A stretch of DNA of 64,000 nt, from NCBI RefSeq assembly GCF_023721835.1, contig NZ_JAMKFE010000014.1, positions 1 to 64,000 on the forward strand, given 5' to 3'. Position 1 is the first letter of the stretch. Every line of letters starts with the position of its first letter. Position numbers and translations under genes: made by a program. The DNA comes from Caldimonas mangrovi (GTDB lineage: Bacteria; Pseudomonadota; Gammaproteobacteria; Burkholderiales; Burkholderiaceae_C). The notes beneath the pieces are model-generated. The model was not told where the DNA came from. It saw only the letters and a list, made by a program, of their open reading frames with translations, and did not search any database. Below, piece by piece: positions 44,320 through 55,283 of this stretch.

Positions 44320-46611
44320 ATGCGTCCGATGCCCCCCGCCCTGCTCCGCGCGACCCGCCTTCTGGCCGGGCTGCTCGCCGCCTGGCTGCTCGCCGCCGCA
44401 TGGCCGGCGGGCGCAGCCGATGCCCTGCCCGGCGTACAGACGGTGGACGCGGCGGTATTCGACGCCCCCGGCCGCGCACCCGAGAGGGTGGCGTTGCCAG
44501 ACACCTGGGCGCACCGCAGCGTCGACCGCGGAACGCCCGGACGCTACCGGTTCGGGTTCGAGCTGGCAAAGGTGCCGCAGGAGTCGCTGGCACTGACTTT
44601 CACCCGGCTCAGCAGCCACCACCAGGTGTATGTGAACGACGCTCTGGTGGCCGGCCACGCGCAGGGACCGCGCGAGTCCAACCCCGGCGTGCCGGTGCCC
44701 ACGCTGATCAGCGTGCCGCCGTCGTTTCTCAGGGCCGGGCACAACACGGTGGTGGTCGAGGTGCGCTACGTGATGCGCGCCGGGCTGTCGCAGGTGAACG
44801 TGGGCCCGATGTCTGCCCTGCGCCAGGACCACCAGCGCTACCTGCTGTCCCGCGTGGCACTGCCGCAGGCCCTGAACCTCGGCGCCGCCGCGCTGGCGCT
44901 GTTCATGATGCTGATCTGGTGGCTGCGGCGCAGCGAGGTCGCGCTCGGCAGCTTCGGTGCGCTGGTGCTGCTGGGCTCGGTGCGCAACTACAGCTACTTC
45001 CTCGACACCGCCGTCACGTCGGCGCGCGCATCGGACTGGATCTTCTACACGGCCAACGTCGCCAGCGCGGTGCTGCTCGGTGTGTTCGCACAGGCCTTCG
45101 CCGGCGTGCGCTGGCCGCGCTACACCCGCGCGCTGCTTGCGGCGCTCGTGGTGCTGCCGGCGCTCGGCGCCTGGGCTGCGTGGCATGGCGAGCTGCAGGT
45201 GGTGCGCGGCTACACCTACCCGCTGATGCTGGCCGCCTGCATGCCGGTGCTGTGGCTGTGCGGCCGCCGGGCGTGGTCGCACGGCGGCTGGTCGGCGGCG
45301 GGCCAGGCGCTGGGCATCGGCGCGATGCTCGCAGCCGTCGGCCATGACTACGCGATGCAGACCGCCAACTGGCTGCCCATCACCCATGGCTTCTGGATCC
45401 CCTACGTGATGCCGTTGACGCTGGGGCTGTTCTCGCTGGCGCTGCTGCACCGCATGGTCAAGGCGATGGGCGAAGTGGAAGCGCTCAACACCGAACTGGA
45501 GGCACGCGTGGCGACCCGCACGCGCCAGCTGGAGCAGGCCAATGCCGCCAAGACGCGCTTTCTGGCGTCGGCCAGCCACGATCTGCGCCAGCCGCTGGTG
45601 ACGATCGGCCTGCTGGTCGGCCTGGTCAAGGACAGCAGCGAGTCGGCGCGCATGCGCCAGATGATGGACCGCGTCGACGAGGCCGTGGGCGCGATGGAAG
45701 GCCTGCTGACCGGCCTGCTCGACCTGTCGCAGCTGGACTCCGGCACGGTGCAGGCCCACCGGGCCGCGGTGCGCGTGGCCGACCTGTTCGATGCGATCGA
45801 ACTGCACGAGCAACCGGCTGCGGCGCTGAAAGGGCTGCGCCTGCGCCTGCGCCCGACCCCCGCGGTCATCGAATCCGACCCGGTGATGCTGGACCGCATC
45901 GTGCGCAACCTGGTCAGCAATGCCGTGAAGTACACCGAACGCGGCGGCGTGCTGGTGGCGGCGCGCCGCCGCGGCGACAAGGTGCGCATCGAGATCCACG
46001 ACACCGGCATCGGCATTTCCGAGGAGCACCGGCAAGCGGTGTTCCAGGAGTTCGTGCAACTCGACAACCCGCAGCGCGAGCGCTCGCGCGGCATGGGGCT
46101 GGGGCTGGCGATCGTGCAGCGTACGGCAGCGATGCTCGGGCACGAGATCGGGCTGCGCTCGCAGCCCGGCCGCGGCTCGTGCTTCTGGGTCGAGGTGCCG
46201 GCCGCGCAACGCGCCCCGTCCGCGGCACCGGCGCAGCAGCCGGTCCCCCGCCTGCAGGGGCGGCGCGTGCTGTTGGTCGAGGACGACCCGACGGTGCGCG
46301 AAGCCATGGTGGCGCGGCTGCAGTCCTGGGGCGCGCAGGTGTACCCCTGCACCTCGCTCGCAGACCTGCGACGATGGTTGGCGCAGGCCGGTGACCTGCG
46401 GCTCGACCTGCTGCTGTCCGACTACCGGCTGCCCGACGGCGACGGCCTGCAGGTGCTGGCCGAGGTGCGCGCTCGTTTCGGCGCCGTGCGGGCCTTGGTG
46501 GTGACCGGAGACACCGGCCCGGAAGAACTCGGCCGCCTGCACGAGGCCGGTGTGCAGGTGCTGCACAAGCCCTTCCGGGGCGACGCGCTGCTGCAGGCGC
46601 TGCAGGCCTGA
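44320..46611 (+). CDS. Hybrid sensor histidine kinase with 7TM sensor and receiver
   Basis: A 763-residue kinase. A signal/periplasmic beta domain (about 25-175) is followed by seven membrane helices (about 180-370), the 7TMR-DISM arrangement. A coiled coil (MGEVEALNTELEARVATRTRQLEQAN) leads to the HisKA motif SASHDLRQPL (phospho-histidine near residue 423), then HATPase boxes (NLVSNAVKYT, DTGIGI, GLGLAIV). The C-terminal receiver has VLLVEDDPTVRE and LLLSDYRLPDGDG (phospho-aspartate). Next to a convergent LuxR-type response regulator (stop codons four bases apart), its probable partner. Confidence 0.9.
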   Translation: MRPMPPALLRATRLLAGLLAAWLLAAAWPAGAADALPGVQTVDAAVFDAPGRAPERVALPDTWAHRSVDRGTPGRYRFGFELAKVPQESLALTFTRLSSHHQVYVNDALVAGHAQGPRESNPGVPVPTLISVPPSFLRAGHNTVVVEVRYVMRAGLSQVNVGPMSALRQDHQRYLLSRVALPQALNLGAAALALFMMLIWWLRRSEVALGSFGALVLLGSVRNYSYFLDTAVTSARASDWIFYTANVASAVLLGVFAQAFAGVRWPRYTRALLAALVVLPALGAWAAWHGELQVVRGYTYPLMLAACMPVLWLCGRRAWSHGGWSAAGQALGIGAMLAAVGHDYAMQTANWLPITHGFWIPYVMPLTLGLFSLALLHRMVKAMGEVEALNTELEARVATRTRQLEQANAAKTRFLASASHDLRQPLVTIGLLVGLVKDSSESARMRQMMDRVDEAVGAMEGLLTGLLDLSQLDSGTVQAHRAAVRVADLFDAIELHEQPAAALKGLRLRLRPTPAVIESDPVMLDRIVRNLVSNAVKYTERGGVLVAARRRGDKVRIEIHDTGIGISEEHRQAVFQEFVQLDNPQRERSRGMGLGLAIVQRTAAMLGHEIGLRSQPGRGSCFWVEVPAAQRAPSAAPAQQPVPRLQGRRVLLVEDDPTVREAMVARLQSWGAQVYPCTSLADLRRWLAQAGDLRLDLLLSDYRLPDGDGLQVLAEVRARFGAVRALVVTGDTGPEELGRLHEAGVQVLHKPFRGDALLQALQA

Positions 46612-46615
46612 CGAC

Positions 46616-48819
<2,204 letters not shown>

Positions 48820-48834
48820 GCCCCGCGTTCAGGA

Positions 48835-49677
48835 TCACACCGCGTGCTGCTCGAGCACGTAGCTGGCGCCGTCGTATTGCGCCAGCGCCTGCGTGAGCCA
48901 GGGCATCACGCCCTGCAGCGTGTCGTGCAGCACCCACGGGGGGTTGATCACGAACAGGCCGCTGCCCACCAGGCCGAAGCCGTCGACGCCTGGGCGCTGC
49001 ACCGTCATGCGGACATGCAGCCAGCCCTTGGGGGCAGCCCCCTTCAAACGCTGCGGCAGCTGCTGCGACTCCAGGCGCGGCAGCTGCGGGTACCACACCA
49101 TCACGACGCCTTCGGCAAAGCGCTTCATCGCGTCGCGCACGGTGTTCACCACCAGCCCGTAGTCGGCCTTCATCTCGTAGGGGGGGTCGATCAGCACCGC
49201 GCCGCGACGTGACGGCGGCGGCAGCTGGGACTTCAAGCCGCTGAAGCCGTCACCGTGGTGCACCTCGGTGTGCGGCTGCGTGCCGAAGTGCTGCGCCAGC
49301 AGCTTGAGGTCGGTCGGGTGCAGCTCCCACAGGCGCAGCCGGTCCTGCGGGCGCAGCAACTGCAGCGCCAGCGCCGGCGATCCGGGGTAGTGCTTCAGCG
49401 TGCCGCCGGGGTTGTGCAGCCGCACCTGCTCGACGTAGTCGGCCACGGCCGGCGGCAGGTCGTCACGCTCCCACAGGCGCGCGATGCCGTTCTCGAACTC
49501 GGCATTGCGCTGCGCATGGCGGCTTTGCAGCTTGTAGGCGCCGGCGCCGGCATGGGTGTCGATCAGCCAGTAAGGCTTGTCTTTCTCGCCCAGATAGCGC
49601 AGCACCTGCACCAGCACCAGGTGCTTGAGGACGTCGGCATGGTTGCCCGCGTGGAAGGCGTGTCGGTAGGCGAGCAT
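48835..49677 (-). CDS. rlmJ: 23S rRNA (adenine2030-N6)-methyltransferase RlmJ
   Basis: A 280-residue methyltransferase. It starts MLAYRHAFHAGNHADVLKHLVL, the RlmJ signature, has DTHAGAGAYKLQS near residue 41 for SAM binding, and the catalytic motif DPPYE near 165. It modifies A2030 of 23S rRNA. Convergent with tgt. Confidence 0.95.
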   Translation of the reverse strand: MLAYRHAFHAGNHADVLKHLVLVQVLRYLGEKDKPYWLIDTHAGAGAYKLQSRHAQRNAEFENGIARLWERDDLPPAVADYVEQVRLHNPGGTLKHYPGSPALALQLLRPQDRLRLWELHPTDLKLLAQHFGTQPHTEVHHGDGFSGLKSQLPPPSRRGAVLIDPPYEMKADYGLVVNTVRDAMKRFAEGVVMVWYPQLPRLESQQLPQRLKGAAPKGWLHVRMTVQRPGVDGFGLVGSGLFVINPPWVLHDTLQGVMPWLTQALAQYDGASYVLEQHAV

Positions 49678-49716
49678 ACGTGGACCCAGGGTTCAGCAGG
49701 GCCTCACTGTAGCGCC

Positions 49717-50391
49717 TCACCAGAACTGCCACCGCCCGGTCGCCACCACCCACGCGCCGAGCACGCCATTGGTCACCGCATGGGCGATTACCGGCACCCA
49801 CAGCTTGCCGGTGTGGCGGTACAGCAGCGCATAGGCCAGCCCGGCGACGAGGGCCGCGAGCCACAGCGTGTGCGCGAGCACGAACACGCCGGTCGACAGC
49901 AGCACGGCCTTCGCGCCGACGCGGCGCGGGTCGACCGCCTCGAACTGCGGCCGCTCGATCCAGCGCATCAGGAACGAGCGCCAGAACAGCTCTTCCATCA
50001 GCGGCACGAGCAAGGCCGCCCCGACCCAGCGCACGAGGATCAGCGGCCAGTCCAGCCGGCCCTCGGCGTCGAGCGGGACGAAGCTGGCGCTCGGCTCGCC
50101 CAAGGTCATCCACGGCGCGTCGAGCACGATCCACAGCCCGAACACCGCAAGGCCGGTGACGACGGCCAGGCCCCATTCCTTCGCGTCCGGTGCCGTACCG
50201 CGCGCCAGCTCGGCATAGTCGCGCCAGAACCAGACCAGCGTGGCGCCCACCAGCAGCACGGTGAGGCCGTAGACCCAGCGCGCATCGAAGGCGGCGCCCT
50301 CGGGCACCGCGCCGCGCACGGCGAGCAGCACCATGAACAACGCAAATGGAATCACGCGCGCGAGCGTGGCGCGGGACAACTGCAACGGCAT
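49717..50391 (-). CDS. CPBP-family intramembrane protease-like protein
   Basis: A 224-residue polytopic protein. Motif 1 is LMEELFWRSFLMRW (EExxxR), motif 2 FVLAHTLW, and motif 3 is the C-terminal HAVTN. These are the glutamate/histidine residues of the CAAX-protease/CPBP fold. A close subgroup is found with exosortases in PEP-CTERM systems; the PEP-CTERM protein elsewhere in the window makes that link plausible. ATG 50391 (MPLQLSRA) is favoured; 50409 is possible. Confidence 0.8.
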   Translation of the reverse strand: MPLQLSRATLARVIPFALFMVLLAVRGAVPEGAAFDARWVYGLTVLLVGATLVWFWRDYAELARGTAPDAKEWGLAVVTGLAVFGLWIVLDAPWMTLGEPSASFVPLDAEGRLDWPLILVRWVGAALLVPLMEELFWRSFLMRWIERPQFEAVDPRRVGAKAVLLSTGVFVLAHTLWLAALVAGLAYALLYRHTGKLWVPVIAHAVTNGVLGAWVVATGRWQFW

Positions 50392-50512
50392 GAACACCCC
50401 TGAGCTCATTGTTTGGGGCCAAGGATGCCCCAGCTTGCGGCTCCTGCCGATGTCAATTGGTAATCAGGGACCACGCGTTCGCGGGGGGTGGTGTCGACGA
50501 GCGAGCTCTCAC

Positions 50513-52405
50513 TTACGCGGCGAGCAACTGTTCCACCCGCTCACGCAGGCCCGCGGGGCTGACGTTTTCGGGGGCCACGGCCGCACCGGCCACCAGTCCC
50601 ACGCGGCTGAACAGGCCGCGCCGGAACGGCCGCACCATGGCCGTGCCCTGCTCGATGCGCGAGAAGAACGAGCCCCACAGGTTCTGCAGCGCGACCGGCA
50701 CCACCGGTACCGGCTGCTGCTCGAGGATCTTCATGATGCCACCCTTGAACTCCTGCAGCGTGCCGTCGCGGGTGATCGCGCCTTCGGGGAAGATGCACAG
50801 CAGGTCGCCGTCGCGCAGCACGCGCTCGGCCTCGGCGAATGCGCGCTCGTAGGTGGCCGGGTCGTCCTTCTGCGACGCGATCGGAATCGCCTTGGCCAGC
50901 TTGAACAGCCAGCCCAGCACCGGGATGCGGAAGATGCGGTGGTCCATGATGAAGACGATGGGCCGCGGGCTGGCCGCCATCAGCAGGATCGCGTCGACGA
51001 AGCTGACGTGGTTGGCGACCAGGATGGCCGCGCCCTGCACCGGGATGTGCTCGTCGCCGCGCACCTTGAAGCGGTAGATGCAGCGCGAAGCGATCAGCGC
51101 GACGAAGCGCAGCAGGTATTCGGGCACCAGCAGGAAGATGTAGAAGCCGACCACCACGTTGAGCAGGCCCACCGCCAGGAAGACCTGCGGGATCGTCAGC
51201 CCCAGCTGCAGCAGCGCGCCGCCCAGCACGGCGCTGGCGATCATGAACAGCGCATTGAGGATGTTGTTGGCCGCGATGATGCGTGCGCGGTGGCTCGCCG
51301 GCGATCGCAGCTGGATGAGCGCGTACATCGGCACGCTGTAGATGCCGGCGCTGAAGGCCAGCAGGGCCAGGTCGATCATCACGCGCCAGTGCGCGGCGCG
51401 TTCGACAAAGCCGGCCAGCGTGTAGGCCGCACCGCCGCCCAGGCCGCGTGACGCAAAGTACAGGTCGACCGCGAACACGCTCATGCCGATCGCGCCGACC
51501 GGCACCAGGCCGATCTCGACGTGGCGGCGCGACAGCGTCTCGCACAGCAGCGAACCGGTCGCGATGCCGACCGAGAACACCACCAGCAGCAGCGAGGCCA
51601 CCTGCTCGTCGCCGTGCAGCACGTCTTTCGCGAAGGCGGGAAACTGCGACAGGAAGACGGCACCGACGAACCACATCCACGAGATGCCCAGGATGGAGCG
51701 GAACACCGACTTGCTCTCGGACGCGAGCTTCAGGTTGCGCCAGGTTTCCGACACCGGGTTCCAGTTGATCACCAGCGCCGGGTCGGTCGACGGCGATGCG
51801 GGCACCTTCAGCGACGCCAGCCAGCCGAGCAACGCCAGCCCGATGCAGCTCCAGGCCACCCAGCGTGCACCGACCTCGGGGATCGCGATCAGCAGGCCGC
51901 CAGCGACGTTGCCGAGCAGGATGGCGACGAAGGTCCCCATCTCGACCATGCCGTTGCCGCCGGTCAGCTCGCGCTCGTTCAGGTGCTGCGGCAGATAGGC
52001 GTACTTGACCGGGCCGAACACCGCCGACTGCAGCCCCATCAGGAAGATGCAGGCCAGCAGCAGCGGCACCTGCTGCGCATGGAAGCCCCATGCGGCCAGC
52101 ACCATCACCGCCACCTCGAGCAGCTTCAGCCCGCGGATCAGCGTGGCCTTGTCGTGCTTGTCGGCCAGTTGCCCGCTGGTGGCCGAGAACAGCAAGAAGG
52201 GCAGGATGAACAGCGCGCCGATCACGAGGCCCGCCATCTCGCCCGGCAGCCAGCTCACCTGCAGCTGGTAGGTCACCAGCACCGTGAACGCGAACTTGAA
52301 CAGGTTGTCGTTGCCGGCGCCCAGGAACTGGGTCCAGAAGAAAGGCGCGAAGCGGCGCTGCCGAAGCAACGCGAACTGGCTGGAATGCTGTGTATCTGCG
52401 CTCAC
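50513..52405 (-). CDS. MFS transporter fused to PlsC-type acyltransferase
   Basis: A 630-residue fusion. Residues about 15-415 form an MFS transporter of the LplT (lysophospholipid flippase) group (WTQFLGAGNDNLFKFAFT at the start). Residues about 430-630 are a glycerolipid acyltransferase with NHVSFVDAILL (NHxxxxD) and FPEGAITRDG. It should import lysophospholipids and re-acylate them. The acyl-ACP synthetase domain present in the longer LplT-Aas fusions is absent. Same strand as and just downstream of the ynb-like operon (69-base gap). Confidence 0.88.
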   Translation of the reverse strand: MSADTQHSSQFALLRQRRFAPFFWTQFLGAGNDNLFKFAFTVLVTYQLQVSWLPGEMAGLVIGALFILPFLLFSATSGQLADKHDKATLIRGLKLLEVAVMVLAAWGFHAQQVPLLLACIFLMGLQSAVFGPVKYAYLPQHLNERELTGGNGMVEMGTFVAILLGNVAGGLLIAIPEVGARWVAWSCIGLALLGWLASLKVPASPSTDPALVINWNPVSETWRNLKLASESKSVFRSILGISWMWFVGAVFLSQFPAFAKDVLHGDEQVASLLLVVFSVGIATGSLLCETLSRRHVEIGLVPVGAIGMSVFAVDLYFASRGLGGGAAYTLAGFVERAAHWRVMIDLALLAFSAGIYSVPMYALIQLRSPASHRARIIAANNILNALFMIASAVLGGALLQLGLTIPQVFLAVGLLNVVVGFYIFLLVPEYLLRFVALIASRCIYRFKVRGDEHIPVQGAAILVANHVSFVDAILLMAASPRPIVFIMDHRIFRIPVLGWLFKLAKAIPIASQKDDPATYERAFAEAERVLRDGDLLCIFPEGAITRDGTLQEFKGGIMKILEQQPVPVVPVALQNLWGSFFSRIEQGTAMVRPFRRGLFSRVGLVAGAAVAPENVSPAGLRERVEQLLAA

Positions 52406-52474
52406 GAAGAGACTCCTGGGGGCTGTTTCATGCGGGACGGCTCGTATTCGAACGGAAACCGGCGCGTTTGGGGC

Positions 52475-53416
52475 TCAGGGCGTCCACCAGTAACGCACGA
52501 GATGGAAATACACGGGTGCGGCAAACGCCACGGAATCGAGCCGGTCGAGCACGCCGCCGTGGCCTTCGATCAACGAGCCCCAGTCCTTGGCGCCGGCATC
52601 GCGCTTGATCGCCGACATCACCAGGCCGCCCAGGAAGCCCATCAGGCAGACCGCGAACGACAGCGCCGCCGCCTCGGCCGGCGTGAAGGGCGTGACGCCG
52701 TGCAGTGCAGCCCCGAGCGCGGTGGCACTGAGGATGCCGCCGACAGCGCCCTCGACCGTCTTGGACGGCGACAGCCGCGGCGCCACCGGGTGCCGGCCGG
52801 CGAGCTTGCCCCAGACGTACTGCAGCACGTCGCTGGCCTGCACCACCAGCACGAGGTAGGCGATCAGCAGCAGGTTGCGGCCTTCGAAGCCGGGAATGTC
52901 GAGCAGCATCAGCGCCGGCACGTGCGAGATGCAGAAGACGCAGATCATCAGGCCCCACTGGGTCTTGGCGGCCCGCTCGAGGAAACGCGTGCCGTCGCCG
53001 AGCAGTGCCGCCGTGATCGGCAGCACCAGAAAGGCATACACCGGGATGAAGATCGAATACAGGCCGTACCAGTCGATGCCGATCAGCAGGTATTGCATGG
53101 GCAGCGCCACCGCATAGGCCAGCACCTGCACGATGCGCTCGGGCGGCATGGCCGACACGCGCGTGTACTCGCGCAACGCCACGGCCGACAGCAACGCGAA
53201 CAGCCCGATCACGCCCCAGGCGCCGAGCCAGAACGCCACCGCCAGCACGCCCACCATCACCCACCAGGCGTGGATGCGTGCGTTGAGGTTGTCGATCGCC
53301 GCATGGGGCCCGGCGGCCGCGACGCGGCGCTTGAGCGACCAGCCGATCGCGGTGGCGACGACCAGCACGCCCCCCACACCGGCAAACAGCAACGTGGCTT
53401 GTGTCGGCAGTGACAT
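52475..53416 (-). CDS. CdsA-like phosphatidate cytidylyltransferase (YnbB-like)
   Basis: A 313-residue membrane protein with about eight helices. The C-terminal signature SPSKTVEGAVGG then KRDAGAKDWGSLIEGHGGVLDRLDS is the CdsA motif (S-x-KTxEG and D-x4-H-GG-x-DRxDS). It makes CDP-activated lipid from CTP and phosphatidate-like acceptor. This is a second, divergent member distinct from house-keeping CdsA; the neighbours match E. coli ynbB context. Length 313 versus about 298 in E. coli. Confidence 0.88.
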   Translation of the reverse strand: MSLPTQATLLFAGVGGVLVVATAIGWSLKRRVAAAGPHAAIDNLNARIHAWWVMVGVLAVAFWLGAWGVIGLFALLSAVALREYTRVSAMPPERIVQVLAYAVALPMQYLLIGIDWYGLYSIFIPVYAFLVLPITAALLGDGTRFLERAAKTQWGLMICVFCISHVPALMLLDIPGFEGRNLLLIAYLVLVVQASDVLQYVWGKLAGRHPVAPRLSPSKTVEGAVGGILSATALGAALHGVTPFTPAEAAALSFAVCLMGFLGGLVMSAIKRDAGAKDWGSLIEGHGGVLDRLDSVAFAAPVYFHLVRYWWTP

Positions 53417-53439
53417 GGCGCGGTGGCTCCTTTTGTGGG

Positions 53440-53874
53440 TCAGGCGGCAGCCTGCAAGGCGTGCGCCACCGCGGCAGCGCACAGGGTCGCGGTGCCGGCT
53501 GCCGCCCACGCGAGAGCACGTCGCAACAGCCGCAACCCGCCTCGGGCCCGCTCGGCCACGCTGCGCGCTGCGGATGCACGCCCCGCATCGGACAGCCACT
53601 GGTCGAAGCACTGCACCGCCTGTGCGGGGTCGTCCTGTGCGGCCCACCAACGGAACACTGCGGCGTCGAAGCCGGCGCGCGCGGCGTAGATCGCTGCCAC
53701 GCCATGCATGGCCAGGGCGGCACACAACACGCCCACCCACAGGATCGACGGCGGCCGGGCGACCCACCAGCCGAGCACCAGCACGCTCAGCGCGCCGCTC
53801 CAGCGCAGCAGCGCAGACGAGGTCGACAATGCGGCCGCCGTGTGGGCCAGCAGGTGGCGGTCGGCACCCGTCAT
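53440..53874 (-). CDS. Small membrane protein of the ynb-like operon
   Basis: A 144-residue protein with two or three hydrophobic segments (about 28-60 and 120-142) and a basic central part with R-rich helices (ERARGGLRLLRRAL). No family recognised and no counterpart in the E. coli ynb cluster that I know of. Its start overlaps the stop of the ynbD-like gene (ATGA), so it is co-translated. Confidence 0.7.
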   Translation of the reverse strand: MTGADRHLLAHTAAALSTSSALLRWSGALSVLVLGWWVARPPSILWVGVLCAALAMHGVAAIYAARAGFDAAVFRWWAAQDDPAQAVQCFDQWLSDAGRASAARSVAERARGGLRLLRRALAWAAAGTATLCAAAVAHALQAAA

Positions 53875-55283
53875 GCCGCACGCTCCGCAGGCAGACAGAC
53901 GGTTTCGGCGGCCTCGACGATCGCGTCCCAGTGGTCGGGGCCCAGCCTCACCCGGGGCCGGGCGGCGTGCAGCAGCGCATGAGCCTGGCACTTGTCCTTC
54001 GCGCGGCCGGTGGCCAGCAGCCAAGCCGCCACCGCGCTGGCGCTGCGCGCATAGCCCAGCGCACAGCACACCCACACGGGCCCCTGCGCCCGCAGGCGCT
54101 CGATGCCCTGCACGGCCTCGCGCAGCTGCTGGGCGGTCGGCGCCGTCAGGTCGAGCACCGGCACGCGCAGGCTGGGGCGCAGCAACGCCAGCGGCAGCGG
54201 CAGCTCGGCACACAGATCGACGATGCCGGTGTGCGGCTCGGCCGCCAGTTCGCGCGCGCGGGGCAGGCGCGACAGCCACACGCCCGGCGCCACTTCGGCG
54301 CGCGGCGCATCGCGGCGCGTCCACCAGCGCGAATTGAGCCAGGCGGCCGCCAGGTACGGCCCCAGCAGCCAGCGCGCGGCCATGCTCATGCGCCCGCTCT
54401 CGCTCTTCTGGAACCGCCACGGGTCGCCGCAGAGATAGAGGCTGCAGATCAGCAAGGCCGACCCGGCCGACCAGCACAGCACGATGCCGGCGAGACCGAG
54501 CACGGCCGACGCCGGCACGGCGTCGAGCGCTGCCGCATGGCCGACGAGCGCGATGCCGGCCACCAGCAGCGCCACACCGCCGGCGCCGTAGCGCACCGCG
54601 AGCCGCACCCGCCGCGGCGTCAGCGGCCGCGACCGCAGCGTGGCCCAGCCGCTGTCGCGGTGGTGCAGGTCGAGCGGGAACAGCGCCACGCACAGCCAGC
54701 CCAGCCACAGTCCGGCGGGGATGTCGATGAAATGATGCTGGTAGGTCGTCAGCACCGAGACGCCGATCAGCGTGAACCAGGCATGGAAGGCCCAGCGCCA
54801 GGCGCCACGCAGCACGCGGGTGTAGAGGCTCCACAGGATCACCATCAGCGCGATGTGCAGTGACGGCGCCTGGTTGTAGGGCTGGTCGAAGCTGGTCAGC
54901 GCGGCGAACATCCAGCCGGCCCAGCCATCGGACGCCGGTCGCTCGAACGTGAATTGCAGCGGCCACAACAGGAAGCAGGCGACCGCGAACAGCTGGGCCA
55001 CCAGCAGCCGGCAGCCGTGCGCGTCGATTTCGTGCTTCGAACGCGCGACGAACAGCGACAGCCCGTAGAACGCGTTGAGGCTCCAGTACGGCAGGATGGT
55101 CCACGCCAGAAAGGGCAGGTGCTGCTCCCACGCGAACGCGAGCGAGGGCACGTCGGCGCGCTGCGCCGCCAAGTGGTTGGACAGCCCGTAGCTGAGGTAG
55201 AAGAACGGCGCCAGCGCGGCCAGCCATGCCGCCGAGCGCGCCCACGAACCGGGCGCGGACAGGGCCGGAACCAGCGCGCTCAT
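53871..55283 (-). CDS. PAP2-domain plus dual-specificity phosphatase protein (YnbD-like)
   Basis: A 470-residue protein. The N-terminal half is a PAP2-superfamily membrane domain, with PYNQAPSLHIALMVIL and TYQHHFIDIPAGLWLG as its catalytic stretches (PSLH and H-x5-D patterns). A second membrane set follows. The soluble C-terminal domain has the CX5R loop CALGYARS (near residue 418), the mark of cysteine-based dual-specificity phosphatases. Two different phosphatase chemistries on one chain are characteristic of YnbD. Stop and start overlap both neighbours. Confidence 0.88.
   Translation of the reverse strand: MSALVPALSAPGSWARSAAWLAALAPFFYLSYGLSNHLAAQRADVPSLAFAWEQHLPFLAWTILPYWSLNAFYGLSLFVARSKHEIDAHGCRLLVAQLFAVACFLLWPLQFTFERPASDGWAGWMFAALTSFDQPYNQAPSLHIALMVILWSLYTRVLRGAWRWAFHAWFTLIGVSVLTTYQHHFIDIPAGLWLGWLCVALFPLDLHHRDSGWATLRSRPLTPRRVRLAVRYGAGGVALLVAGIALVGHAAALDAVPASAVLGLAGIVLCWSAGSALLICSLYLCGDPWRFQKSESGRMSMAARWLLGPYLAAAWLNSRWWTRRDAPRAEVAPGVWLSRLPRARELAAEPHTGIVDLCAELPLPLALLRPSLRVPVLDLTAPTAQQLREAVQGIERLRAQGPVWVCCALGYARSASAVAAWLLATGRAKDKCQAHALLHAARPRVRLGPDHWDAIVEAAETVCLPAERAA

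Noticed and set aside
44305-46566. A 753-residue minus-strand open frame opposite the hybrid kinase
   Set aside because: No recognisable domain and low-complexity H/Q/R/A content; the kinase on the plus strand has all catalytic motifs.
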